A stretch of 64,000 bases of DNA from Aldehydirespirator sp028819505 (GTDB lineage: Bacteria > Actinomycetota > Acidimicrobiia > Acidimicrobiales > Aldehydirespiratoraceae). Both the position numbers and the translations under genes were made by a program. The stretch covers positions 744,001 through 808,000 of the forward strand of contig OZ242297.1 in assembly GCA_965207755.1 (NCBI GenBank). Reading direction: 5' to 3'. This document shows positions 9,235 through 17,937 of the stretch, in pieces. Within the stretch, counting starts at the first letter, position 1, and every line of letters starts with the position of its first letter. The notes beneath the pieces were generated by a model. That model was not told the origin of the DNA. It saw only the letters and a list, made by a program, of their open reading frames with translations, and made no database searches.

Positions 9235-9284
9235 GGCAAATAGAACTATTGCCTCTAGCGCTGAGTTGCCAACATATGTACAAT
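9235..9284 (+). promoter_or_regulatory. Putative operator palindrome and -10 box before the ABC substrate-binding gene
   Basis: An imperfect palindrome (GGCAAATAG, spacer AAC, TATTGCC; 9235-9253) lies between the AsnC regulator and the lipoprotein gene. A -10-like TACAAT is at 9279-9284, giving a leader of about 50 nt that includes the AAGGAGG ribosome site. This region is distinctly AT-richer than its surroundings. A link to the AsnC protein is inference. Confidence 0.4.
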
Positions 9285-9341
9285 TCAGCTATCAAGACTC
9301 ACATGATCACGCGTGCTTGCGCCGCGAAGGAGGAACACACC

Positions 9342-10685
9342 ATGAGTCCCAAGTCACCCTCGAGGATCTTGACAGCGGTTCTGCTCGCATTCGCCCTGAT
9401 CGCGGCGGCCTGCGGCGACGACGAGGATGACGCACCCGCCGCGGAGGAGCCCGCACCGGCGGCACCCGCGGAGGCGCCGGCGGAGGAGCCGGCGGAGGAG
9501 CCGATGGAAGAACCGGCTGAGGAGCCCATGGAGGAGCCTGCCGAAGAGCCCATGGAGGAGCCGGCTGAGGAGCCCATGGAGATGGACCCGCTCAAGATCG
9601 GGTTGATCGCCCAGGTTGAGGAGCTCATGGCATTCCCCGAGGTTCCTGCGGTGGCCCAAGCCTACGTCGACTACTTCAACGCCGAGCACGGCGGCGCTGA
9701 CGGGCACCCGCTCGAGCTCGTGGTGTGCGGAGCCGGCGACGCGGTGGAGTCCCACATCGCCTGCGCCAACGAGTTCGTGAACGCCGACGACATCAATGTG
9801 GTCATCAACGGCGGCTTCCTGTCCAACAGCCTCGCCTCAGGCGCCATCCTGGCCGAGGCAGGCAAGGCGAACCTCGGGTTGGGGAACGACTTCGGCGACT
9901 ACCTGACGCCGAACCTCTACAACTTCGATCCGGGCCTGCCGGGCCTGGCCCAGGTGTTCTTCGTGTTCGCCAGCGGCCGGCGCGACGTCTCCACCATGTC
10001 GCTCTACCTGGCCGACGACCCGGCGATCGCGCCGTTCGAGCCGGCGCTGTACGCCATCGCCGAGAGCAACGGCATCACGATCAACGAGACCATCTTCCTG
10101 GGGTTCGAGCCCGACTTGACCGGCCCGATCTCGGCCGCCGACACCTCCAACGACGGCTGGCTGTTCGTTCTGGCCGACGGTGCCCAGTGCACCGCGGCCG
10201 CCAACGGCGCGGCCACTGTCGGCTACGAGGGCCACCTGTTCGCCAACGACCTGTGCGCGGGCCAGGACGTCGTCGAGTCCGGAGTCCTCGACGGATGGGG
10301 CGTCCCCATCGTCTCGAGCGCCCCCACCGTCGACGGTGGCGCCGAGATCGACGAGATCAACCGCGTGCTCGACACCTACGGCGGTTCAGGCGTGCAGACC
10401 GCGGGCCTGGCCGGATGGGCGCTGGCCCAGGTCTTCATTGCCCGGGACCTCCTGATGGAGGGCGGCGGCGCCGACGCCACCGCCGAGTCGGTGCTGACCG
10501 CGCTCAGCACCTATTCCCGCAGCGACATCCCCGGCTATCCCGAGGTGAGCTGTCCCGGTCCAGATCCGTGGCTCGGCGCGTGCAACACCTCGCCGCTGAT
10601 GGTCACGGTCGTGGACGGGCAGATGACGGGCCCCGACGGGTTCACGTTCCTGGACTTCTCGCAGCTGAACTTCCTGCTGGGCTGA
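9342..10685 (+). CDS. Branched-chain-amino-acid-type ABC transporter substrate-binding lipoprotein
   Basis: The chosen start, ATG 9342, has AAGGAGG 8 nt upstream; the frame stays open from 9231. 447 residues. A lipoprotein signal runs to a lipobox cysteine at about residue 24 (ALIAAAC). It is followed by an unusual acidic linker of repeated EEPAEEPMEEP units (about residues 32-80). The remainder is a periplasmic-binding-protein type 1 fold (LKIGLIAQVEELMAFPEV, QAYVDYFNAEHGGADGHPLE). It captures the solute outside the cell and delivers it to the downstream LivHM/LivG/LivF proteins. The actual ligand may not be an amino acid. Confidence 0.9.
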   Translation: MSPKSPSRILTAVLLAFALIAAACGDDEDDAPAAEEPAPAAPAEAPAEEPAEEPMEEPAEEPMEEPAEEPMEEPAEEPMEMDPLKIGLIAQVEELMAFPEVPAVAQAYVDYFNAEHGGADGHPLELVVCGAGDAVESHIACANEFVNADDINVVINGGFLSNSLASGAILAEAGKANLGLGNDFGDYLTPNLYNFDPGLPGLAQVFFVFASGRRDVSTMSLYLADDPAIAPFEPALYAIAESNGITINETIFLGFEPDLTGPISAADTSNDGWLFVLADGAQCTAAANGAATVGYEGHLFANDLCAGQDVVESGVLDGWGVPIVSSAPTVDGGAEIDEINRVLDTYGGSGVQTAGLAGWALAQVFIARDLLMEGGGADATAESVLTALSTYSRSDIPGYPEVSCPGPDPWLGACNTSPLMVTVVDGQMTGPDGFTFLDFSQLNFLLG

Positions 10686-10726
10686 GAGGCCGAGCGGCAC
10701 GCGAACGCTCATTGACGCCGAGTCCG

Positions 10727-10750
10727 GCCGGGCCCCTGAGAGGGCCCGGC
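10727..10750 (+). terminator. GC-rich hairpin after the substrate-binding gene
   Basis: A perfect 9-bp stem (GCCGGGCCC and GGGCCCGGC) with a 6-nt loop lies 42 bp after the lipoprotein stop. No T-run follows. It probably acts as an attenuator or mRNA-stabilising structure that sets binding protein above permease expression, which is common in such operons. Confidence 0.55.
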
Positions 10751-10914
10751 TAGGAGCGGGCGCGTATTGACCGGCAACCAGTCACGGCGCAGCGTGGTCA
10801 TTCCCGCTCTTGTTCGCTGCGCTCACGGGCCGCTCGGGCCCCGGCCCCGCCCGTATGAGCCGGCTTCGCTCGTCTATCTGCGGGGCCTCTAGGCTCGGCT
10901 TCTCAGGGGGCCCC

Positions 10915-13083
10915 GTGATCGCCAGACTGTCTCCAGCCGAGCGAGTGGGCGCGGCCGCCCTCGGCGCGCTCGTCCTCGCCTGGATCTTCGGAGCGCTGCT
11001 CCGCCGGGAGCTGTTCTTCGACCCGGTGCTGTTCGGGCTGGGTTCGGGCGCCATCATCGCAGCGCTGGCCATCGGGCTGGTGGTGGCCTTCCGGGCCTCC
11101 GGCGTGATCAACTTCGGCCACGGGGCCATCGCCACCTATGTCACCTACGTGTACGTCTCGCTGGTCGGCGACGGCCAGTACCCGGTGCCGCCGCTGCCCA
11201 ACCCGGTGGCGCCGATCGAGGGCATCGCCGGGATCGAGATCTTCGACTTCCCGACGTTCATCGACCTGGGCGATTCGATGGGCAAGGCTCCGGCGCTGGT
11301 GATCGCGCTAGCCACCGCGGCCGTGCTCGGTCTCGTCGCCCACTTCGCCGTCTTCCGTCCCCTGCGCTACGCCCCGGTGCTGGCCAAGGTGATCGCGTCG
11401 GTGGGCATCATGCTGTTCCTGCAGGCGGCGGTGGTGCTGCGCTTCGGTGCCCGGGCCAAGGCGACCGAGCCGATCTTCCCCAACGATCCGGTCGAGATCC
11501 TCGGCACCCGGGTCGGGCAGGATCGCCTGTGGGTGCTGGGGACGGTCGTCGTCATCACCGTGGCGCTGTGGGTGCTGTTCCGCTACACCCGCTTCGGGAT
11601 CGCCACCCGGGCCGGTGCCGAGAACGAGCGGTTCACGACGCTGCTGGGCTTCAACGCCGACTTCCAGGCCGGGGTCAGCTGGGTGATGGCCTCGGTGCTG
11701 GCCGGGCTGGTGGGCATCCTGGTAGCGCCCATCACCGGGGTGACCCCCAACTTCTTCACCGTGCTGCTCATCTCGTCGCTGGGGGCGGCGCTGCTGGGGC
11801 GGATGTCGTCGTTCGTCGTCGCCGCGGCTGCGGGCCTGATGCTCGGCATCGTCGACCAGGAACTGTTCCGCTTGGAGCTGGAATGGGGCTGGATTCCCGA
11901 CATCGGCATCCGCCGGGCGCTGCCGTTCGTGGTGATCGCGCTGGCCATGGTGATCCGGGGCGAGTCCTTGCCGTCGCGGGGTGCGCTCACCGTGGAGCGG
12001 CTGCCCGAGGCGTACTCCCCCCGCATCACCCGGGGCCGTCTGATCGGGTACGGGGCGCTGATCGCGGTGGCCTTCTGGCTGACCGTCTTCGCCCCGTTCC
12101 AGTACCGGGGCGGGATGCAGAACTCCATGATCGGAGTGATCCTGGCCCTGTCGCTGGTGGTTGTGACCGGATATGTGGGCCAGATCTCGCTGATGCAGAT
12201 GGCCCTGGCCGGGATCGGGGCGTTCTCGGTGGCGTCCTTCGGCACCCAGGCCGGGATGCCCCTGTTCGTCTCGTTGCCGCTGGCGGTGGCAGCCGGCGTG
12301 GGGTTCGGGCTGATCGCGGCCATCCCGTCGCTGCGCACCAGGGGCGCCAGCCTGGCCATCGTCACCCTGGCCAGCGGGCTGGCCATGGGCGAGATCTTCT
12401 TCTCGCGCCCGGGGTGGTTCGGTTTGGACCGCGGCGTCAAGACGACCGACCCGCCGACGCTGTTCGGTCTCGAGTTCGGACCCAACAGCGACTTCTTCCT
12501 CGGCGACGGCAAGATCCCCACCGGCGGCTACGGGCTGGTCCTGCTGGTGGTGGGCGCGCTGTGCTGCATCTCGGTGATGCGGCTGCGCCGGTCGCGCCTC
12601 GGCGAGCAGATGCTGGCGGTGCGGGCCAATGAGCGGGCCGCGGCCGCGGCCGGGGTGAACGTCGCGGCGATCAAGCTGTCGGCCTTCGCCATCTCGAGCT
12701 TCTTCGCCGCGCTGGGCGGCGCGCTCATCGCCTTCAATCTGGGAACGTACGGCACCAACACGTTCGGGATCTTCGCATCGCTGACCGTGCTCGCCTTCGC
12801 CTATCTCGGCGGCATCAGCACCGTCGGCGGCGCCATCACCGCCGGGACGCTGTTCTCCGAGGGCATCGGCATCGTCGTCACCAACGAGTGGGTGATCGAC
12901 GTGGGCCCCTACACCGCCTATGTGGCCGGGTTCTTCCTGATCGGCACCGCGGTCTACAACAACGAGGGCATCGACGGCTTCCAGCGCCGGCAGTTCCACC
13001 AGCTCGGCGGCTGGCTCGGTCGCCGCTGGCGCGCCGCCCGCGGCGGTGCAGCACGACGAGAGCCGGAGGGCGCCGATGTCTGA
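10915..13083 (+). CDS. Fused LivH-LivM permease of branched-chain-amino-acid-type ABC importer
   Basis: About 722 residues holding both permeases in one chain. The first half matches LivH (ALAIGLVVAFRASGVINFGHGAI, an EAA-like YTRFGIATRAGAENE). The second half matches LivM (LALSLVVVTGYVGQISLMQMALAG, LRRSRLGEQMLAVRANERAA, FAISSFFAALGGAL). Many hydrophobic segments are present. The start is uncertain: GTG 10915 follows AGGGGG, while ATG 10855 or the frame opening at 10810 would add a Ser/Gly/Arg-rich non-membrane tail. The last 8 bp overlap LivG. It is the membrane channel of the importer. Confidence 0.88.
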   Translation: MIARLSPAERVGAAALGALVLAWIFGALLRRELFFDPVLFGLGSGAIIAALAIGLVVAFRASGVINFGHGAIATYVTYVYVSLVGDGQYPVPPLPNPVAPIEGIAGIEIFDFPTFIDLGDSMGKAPALVIALATAAVLGLVAHFAVFRPLRYAPVLAKVIASVGIMLFLQAAVVLRFGARAKATEPIFPNDPVEILGTRVGQDRLWVLGTVVVITVALWVLFRYTRFGIATRAGAENERFTTLLGFNADFQAGVSWVMASVLAGLVGILVAPITGVTPNFFTVLLISSLGAALLGRMSSFVVAAAAGLMLGIVDQELFRLELEWGWIPDIGIRRALPFVVIALAMVIRGESLPSRGALTVERLPEAYSPRITRGRLIGYGALIAVAFWLTVFAPFQYRGGMQNSMIGVILALSLVVVTGYVGQISLMQMALAGIGAFSVASFGTQAGMPLFVSLPLAVAAGVGFGLIAAIPSLRTRGASLAIVTLASGLAMGEIFFSRPGWFGLDRGVKTTDPPTLFGLEFGPNSDFFLGDGKIPTGGYGLVLLVVGALCCISVMRLRRSRLGEQMLAVRANERAAAAAGVNVAAIKLSAFAISSFFAALGGALIAFNLGTYGTNTFGIFASLTVLAFAYLGGISTVGGAITAGTLFSEGIGIVVTNEWVIDVGPYTAYVAGFFLIGTAVYNNEGIDGFQRRQFHQLGGWLGRRWRAARGGAARREPEGADV

Positions 13084-13837
13084 CGCCGTCCTCGCAACAC
13101 GCGGCCTCAACGTGCGCTTCGGGGGCCTGCTGGCCGTGAAGGACGTGTCGCTGGAATGCCGTCAGGGGCGGCTCACCGGGCTGATCGGCCCCAACGGCGC
13201 GGGGAAGACCACCTTCATCGACGCGGTGACCGGCTTCCTGCCCAACAACGCGCTCGGGTCGGTGCTGCTCGAGGGTGAGGAAGTGTTCGGGCGCTCACCC
13301 CATCAGCTGTCCCACGCCGGTCTCACCCGCACCTGGCAGACGCTGGAGCTGTTCGACGACATCACGGTGCGGTCCAACCTCGATGTGGCCAGCCGGCGAC
13401 TCACGCTGGGCGCGGCGCTGCTCGACTACTTCCGGCCCCGCCATCGTGAAGATCGGGTGGAGGAGGTCCTCGATCTTCTCAACCTGGGCGGCATCGCCGA
13501 GCGCCAGCCCCGGGAGCTGTCCCAGGGCCAGCGCAAGCTGGTGGGCGTGGGCCGGGCCCTGGTGGCCGAGTCGTCGAAGATCCTGCTGCTCGACGAGCCC
13601 GCCGCCGGGCTCGACAAGGCCGAGACCGAGTGGTTCGGCGCCCAGCTCCGGGGTCTGGTGGATCAGGGCTACACCATGCTGCTCGTCGACCATGACATGG
13701 GTCTGGTGCTCAACGTGTGCGACTACATCCACATGCTGGTGTTCGGCCAGATGACCGCCTCGGGCACCCCCGAGGAGATGCGCAACAATCCCGAGGTGAT
13801 CGCGGCCTATCTGGGCCACAGCGGAGGCGAGGCATGA
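13076..13837 (+). CDS. livG: LivG-type ABC importer ATP-binding protein
   Basis: 253 residues. Walker A GPNGAGKT, signature LSQGQRKLVGVGRAL, Walker B ILLLDEPAAGLD and switch VDHDMGLV. The interior loop NNALGSVLLEGEEVFG and C-terminal ASGTPEEMRNNPEVIAAYLG are characteristic of LivG. ATG 13076 has GGAGGG 5-7 nt upstream and overlaps the permease stop by 8 bp. It acts with LivF on the cytoplasmic side of the fused permease. Confidence 0.93.
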   Translation: MSDAVLATRGLNVRFGGLLAVKDVSLECRQGRLTGLIGPNGAGKTTFIDAVTGFLPNNALGSVLLEGEEVFGRSPHQLSHAGLTRTWQTLELFDDITVRSNLDVASRRLTLGAALLDYFRPRHREDRVEEVLDLLNLGGIAERQPRELSQGQRKLVGVGRALVAESSKILLLDEPAAGLDKAETEWFGAQLRGLVDQGYTMLLVDHDMGLVLNVCDYIHMLVFGQMTASGTPEEMRNNPEVIAAYLGHSGGEA

Positions 13838-14556
13838 GCGAGCGCCTGCTGACCATCGAGAACCTCGACACCGGCTACGACGGCGTGGCCGTGGTGCGGG
13901 AACTGAGCCTGCACGTCGACGCGGGCGAGGTGGTCGCATTGCTGGGCCCGAACGGCGCGGGCAAGACCACCACCCTGATGACGGTGTCGGGCATGGGCCA
14001 GATCCTGGCCGGCTCGGTGACCATCATGGGCCGCCCGGTGCCGAGGCTGCGGCAGGCTCACCGGGTGGCTCGCTGGGGCGTCATCCACGTGCCCGAGAAC
14101 CGGGGCCTGCTGTTCCAGCTGACGGTGCGGGAGAACCTGCAGTTGGCCAAGACCCGCGGCAACGTCGACATCGACCGGGCCCTCGACTTCTTTCCGGCAC
14201 TCGGCCCGCTCATCAGCCGCCGGGCCGGCCTGCTCAGCGGCGGCGAGCAGCAGATGCTGGCGCTGGCCCGCTCCATCGTGGCCGAACCCAAGCTGATGAT
14301 GGTCGACGAGATGAGCCTCGGCCTGGCCCCGGTGATCTACGAGGAGCTGATGCCGGTGGTGCGCCGCATCGCCGATGAGACCGGTGCCGGCGTGCTGCTG
14401 GTGGAGCAGCACGTGGACCTCGCTCTGGAGGTGTCCGACCGCGGCTACGTGCTCAACCACGGTGATCTGGTGATGCAGGGCGCGGCCTCCGACCTGCTGG
14501 CCGACCGGGCGCTGCTCGACGCCAGCTACCTGGGCGTCGAGTCACTGGAGGAGTGA
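13834..14556 (+). CDS. livF: LivF-type ABC importer ATP-binding protein
   Basis: 240 residues. Walker A GPNGAGKT, the LivF-typical VIHVPENRGLLFQLTVRENL, signature LSGGEQQMLALARSI, Walker B MMVDEMSLGLAP (the usual DEP reads DEM here) and VEQHVDLAL. It begins by an ATGA overlap with livG, so the two are translationally coupled. It completes the importer encoded from 9342 onward. Confidence 0.93.
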   Translation: MSERLLTIENLDTGYDGVAVVRELSLHVDAGEVVALLGPNGAGKTTTLMTVSGMGQILAGSVTIMGRPVPRLRQAHRVARWGVIHVPENRGLLFQLTVRENLQLAKTRGNVDIDRALDFFPALGPLISRRAGLLSGGEQQMLALARSIVAEPKLMMVDEMSLGLAPVIYEELMPVVRRIADETGAGVLLVEQHVDLALEVSDRGYVLNHGDLVMQGAASDLLADRALLDASYLGVESLEE

Positions 14557-14634
14557 CCGCGCCGAGATGACGTCCGCGGCGCCGCCGCTCCGGCAAGACT
14601 GGTGTGGATCTTGGCCCCCGAGGGCGGATTCGCG

Positions 14635-15876
14635 TCAAGTTCGGGAAGATGCCCACAGGGCCGAGATCGGAGCCGCGAAGACTCGGTCGGCTAGCTCGAA
14701 GACGTCGGGTCCGCTGTGCAGCACGACCCCGGCCGCGAAACGGTCACCCATCCCATCCCGCAGCCACATCAGATGGCGTGCGTCTGAGCGCGCCACGGCG
14801 GCCCTCGCCTTGACTTCGATCCCCATGATGCGCCCCCCTGCAAGCTCGGCGATCACGTCCACCTCGCGGCGGCCGTCATGCTCGCGCAGATGGGACAATC
14901 GGTAGCGGGTCGCGGCGATGGCCGCCTGGGCGCTCAGTTGAGCGACCACGAAGGTCTCCACCATTCGTCCGAGCAGGTCGCCGTCGGCCAACACGTCGTC
15001 GATGCCGACGCGCAGGATGCCCGACAGCAGTCCCGAGTCGACCACGTAGCGCTTCGGAGTTCTGCTGAGGCGCTTGAGCCGGTTGGTCGACCAGGCCGGA
15101 AGCTCCTGGACCACCAGCAGGTCCCGCAGCAGGGCGTCGTAGGCCAGCGCTGTCTTTCGGCTGACGCCGGCGGCGTCGTAGACCGTCTTGTGGTGGGCGG
15201 TCCCCGCCGAGTTGAGGGCGTAGGACTCAAGGTACCGCTGGAGCCGGCCTGCATCGGGTGTATCGCCGTGGCTTTGGGCGTCGCGCAGGGCGACCTGGTC
15301 TGCGTAGCTCTCCAGCCAGACGCGCCCAGCGCGCTCGCTCAACTCGAGGGCAGGCTCGGGGAACCCGCCGCCCAGCGCGAGTTGCAGGTAGTCACGCAGG
15401 TCAGGTGCCGGATCCGCGGCGACCGGAGGCGCGCCGCCCGCCGCGAGGCGGTCCACTAGCGGCACAACCGGAAGCTGCCGCTGCTCGGCGACGGTCAGTG
15501 GACACATCCTGACCATCACGATGCGGCCGGTTCCCGGCCAGAATCGGTCCGCGAAGTCGCGGCGCGCCGATCCTGTGATGAGGAACCGGCCCGGACGCCG
15601 GTCGGTGTCGACGGCCCTCTTCACGGCGCCAAGAACTTCCGGCACCATCTGCCATTCGTCGATCAGCACAGGCTCGGCACGGCCGCGCAGCGCAGCGTCG
15701 GGGCTGGCCCGGAAGGCGGCCGCATCGTCGCCGTCGAGCCGCACGACGGTGTTGGAGAAACGGGCCGCGGAAGTGGTCTTGCCGCAGGCGCGGGGTCCGA
15801 CGAGCATGACCGCCGGCAACTCCTCCAAGTGCTCCTCCATGAGGGGGTCGATCATGCGCGCCACATAGTCGGCCAT
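14635..15876 (-). CDS. DUF4143-family AAA ATPase
   Basis: 413 residues. P-loop VGPRACGKTT near residue 27, Walker B VLIDEWQMVPEVL, sensor LITGSARRDF, then the DUF4143 winged-helix and nuclease-like C-terminus (GVSRKTALAYDALLRDLLVV, EVDVIAEL, GIEVKARAAV). Proteins of this group are common orphan ATPases in mobile regions, sometimes toxin-antitoxin-like; function unknown. It converges on livF with 78 bp between and is divergent from the type III restriction pair. A second, different family member is at 59351-61030. Confidence 0.88.
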   Translation of the reverse strand: MADYVARMIDPLMEEHLEELPAVMLVGPRACGKTTSAARFSNTVVRLDGDDAAAFRASPDAALRGRAEPVLIDEWQMVPEVLGAVKRAVDTDRRPGRFLITGSARRDFADRFWPGTGRIVMVRMCPLTVAEQRQLPVVPLVDRLAAGGAPPVAADPAPDLRDYLQLALGGGFPEPALELSERAGRVWLESYADQVALRDAQSHGDTPDAGRLQRYLESYALNSAGTAHHKTVYDAAGVSRKTALAYDALLRDLLVVQELPAWSTNRLKRLSRTPKRYVVDSGLLSGILRVGIDDVLADGDLLGRMVETFVVAQLSAQAAIAATRYRLSHLREHDGRREVDVIAELAGGRIMGIEVKARAAVARSDARHLMWLRDGMGDRFAAGVVLHSGPDVFELADRVFAAPISALWASSRT

Positions 15877-16317
15877 AGCAGCAAGGGTAGCTGACAGCAG
15901 ATGTTTCCGCGTTCACGCGTAAGCAACTTCCTAAACTACGCGCACCGCGCGATCCGCTCGCTGCTGCTTCTGGCCGAAGGGCCGGCTGAGGGCCTGCTGG
16001 ACCATGTCGTGCTTGTGGCGTGCGATGTCGGTCGGCTCGGCGCTTGGCCACGGCTCGCAGCGCGGGACCCAGCAATACGTCGGCCGGTTTGCCCACTCGA
16101 CCGCGCTAGGGGACATGCGCAATATAGGCAACACAGCATATGCACACCGCGACAACGCTCGCGGAGCTGTTCGGACTCGCTCGAACCCGGTTCACCGTTG
16201 CGCGCCGGCATCGCGCATCAGTGTCCGAGCGGTGTGGTACTCATGGGGATGCGGGCGATGCGCCTGACGCGGCGGGACCGGGCCGCGGCGTGCGTTCGAC
16301 CGTCGAGAGGAGGTGCC
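15877..16317. other. 440-bp gap without a recognised gene
   Basis: This spacer separates the DUF4143 ATPase from the type III methyltransferase. It holds only short frames on both strands with no family resemblance that I recognise. The most gene-like is a minus-strand frame at 15931-16155 rich in Trp/Pro/Gln. It could contain gene remnants and must hold the methyltransferase promoter. Confidence 0.5.
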
Positions 16318-17937
16318 GTGCCACGACTCAGCTTCAAGGGGAAGGTCTTCGTCGAGAACCACCATCTGGCGGTGCCGTTCCACGAGTTGGTGCCGGTGCG
16401 CTCCAAGGGGCTGAGCGAGAAGGCGAGCCTGCGCGACAACCTGATCGTCCACGGCGACAACCTCGCGGCGCTGAAGTCCCTGCTGCCGACCTACCACGGC
16501 AAGGTGAAGTGCGTCTACATCGATCCGCCCTACAACACGGGCAAGGAGGGCTGGGCCTACAACGACAAGGTGAACTCGCCCCTCATGCAGGACTGGCTGG
16601 GGCGGGTCGTGGACCGCGACGATTTGACCCGCCACGACAAGTGGTGCTGCATGATGCTGCCGCGCCTCAAGCTCCTACGCGAACTGCTCCGGGAGGACGG
16701 TGTGATCTTCGTTTCGATCGACGACAACGAGGTGCACCACCTGCGTGCCCTGATGGACGAGGTCTTCGGGGAGGAGAACTTCGTCGCGACCGTCATTTGG
16801 GAGAAGGTGTACTCCCCCAAGAGCAGCGCGAAGTACTTCTCAGAGAATCATGACTTCGTAGTCGCGTACGCAAAGCGAAAGGAGATGTTCACAAGGAACC
16901 TGCTTCCTCGCACATCCGAGGCCGACGCGCGCTATCGAAACCCAGACAATGATCCACGTGGACCCTGGAAGCCCAGCGATCTCTCCGCGCGAAACCCCTA
17001 TAGCAAGGGCGTCTACTCGATCGCATGTCCGAGCGGCCGGCTGATATCGGGACCTCCTGCGGGCAACTACTGGCGCTACTCCGAAGACAAGTTCTGGGAA
17101 CTGGACCGGGACAACCGCATTTGGTGGGGAAGCGATGGCAACCAGGTCCCCGCCATCAAGCGTTTCCTGGCCGAGGTTCAAGGGGGTCTGGTACCCGAGA
17201 CGATCTGGACCTACAAGGAGGTCAATCACACTCAGGGGGCCAAGAAGACCCTCCTCCAGATTCTGCCCGAACGACTGCCGGACTTCACCAGCAAGCCGTT
17301 CGAATTGATCGCGAGAATCCTTCAAGTCGCCACCGACCCGGACTCGATCGTTCTGGACTCGTTCGCCGGGTCCGGCACCACTGGCCATGCGGTGCTTGCT
17401 CAGAACGCCGCGGACGGAGGCAGCCGTCGCTTCATCCTCGTTGAGTGCGAGGACTATGCCGACAGCCTCACCGCCGAGCGGGTGCGGCGCGTCATCGAGG
17501 GGATCCCGGATTCGAACGACGATGCCCTGAAGGCCGGGCTGGGGGGCACGTTCAGCTACTTCGAGCTCGGGCGGCCCATGCGCCAGGAGTCGCTTCTTGA
17601 CGGTTCCAACTTGCCGCCGTGGGAGAAGCTCGCCTCGTACGTCTTCTTCACCGCAACCGGACAGGAGTTCGACCCGGCTGAGACCGACCGGGAAACCGGG
17701 TTCGTCGGGCACACCGGGTCCCACGACGTCTTCCTCATCTATGAGCCCGACATGGAGAAGCTCAAGAGTCTGGCGCTGTCGCTGCCCGTAGCCCGGGCCC
17801 TGCCCGCAGGGTCGAGACGGAAGCTCGTCTTCGCGCCGACCAAGTACCTCGACCCCGAGTTCTTGCACCAGTACCGGATCGACTTCCAGCAGCTTCCCTT
17901 CCAGATCTACGAAGCAATCGAGAGGCTGGAGCGGTGA
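16318..17937 (+). CDS. mod: Type III restriction-modification DNA methyltransferase (Mod)
   Basis: 539 residues. The start GTG 16318 sits behind a strong GAGAGGAGGTG site although the frame is open from 15901. Catalytic DPPYNT (residue 69, motif IV) precedes the AdoMet-binding DSFAGSGTT (residue 347, motif I), the order of beta-class N6-adenine methyltransferases. The region between about residues 160 and 300 would be the target-recognition domain and is visibly less GC-rich (near 16800-17020). It modifies adenine and gives DNA specificity to the Res subunit, to which it is coupled by a GTGA overlap. Confidence 0.92.
   Translation: MPRLSFKGKVFVENHHLAVPFHELVPVRSKGLSEKASLRDNLIVHGDNLAALKSLLPTYHGKVKCVYIDPPYNTGKEGWAYNDKVNSPLMQDWLGRVVDRDDLTRHDKWCCMMLPRLKLLRELLREDGVIFVSIDDNEVHHLRALMDEVFGEENFVATVIWEKVYSPKSSAKYFSENHDFVVAYAKRKEMFTRNLLPRTSEADARYRNPDNDPRGPWKPSDLSARNPYSKGVYSIACPSGRLISGPPAGNYWRYSEDKFWELDRDNRIWWGSDGNQVPAIKRFLAEVQGGLVPETIWTYKEVNHTQGAKKTLLQILPERLPDFTSKPFELIARILQVATDPDSIVLDSFAGSGTTGHAVLAQNAADGGSRRFILVECEDYADSLTAERVRRVIEGIPDSNDDALKAGLGGTFSYFELGRPMRQESLLDGSNLPPWEKLASYVFFTATGQEFDPAETDRETGFVGHTGSHDVFLIYEPDMEKLKSLALSLPVARALPAGSRRKLVFAPTKYLDPEFLHQYRIDFQQLPFQIYEAIERLER

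Noticed and set aside
11308..13110. 600-codon minus-strand open frame opposite the LivHM permease
   Set aside because: Low-complexity, highly charged and His/Arg/Gln-rich translation; the plus strand encodes a convincing permease in the right operon.
16140..16317. Possible small gene starting MHTATTLAELFGLARTRF just before the methyltransferase
   Set aside because: The start looks protein-like, but the frame runs on through the methyltransferase as a shadow and has no ribosome site or family match.
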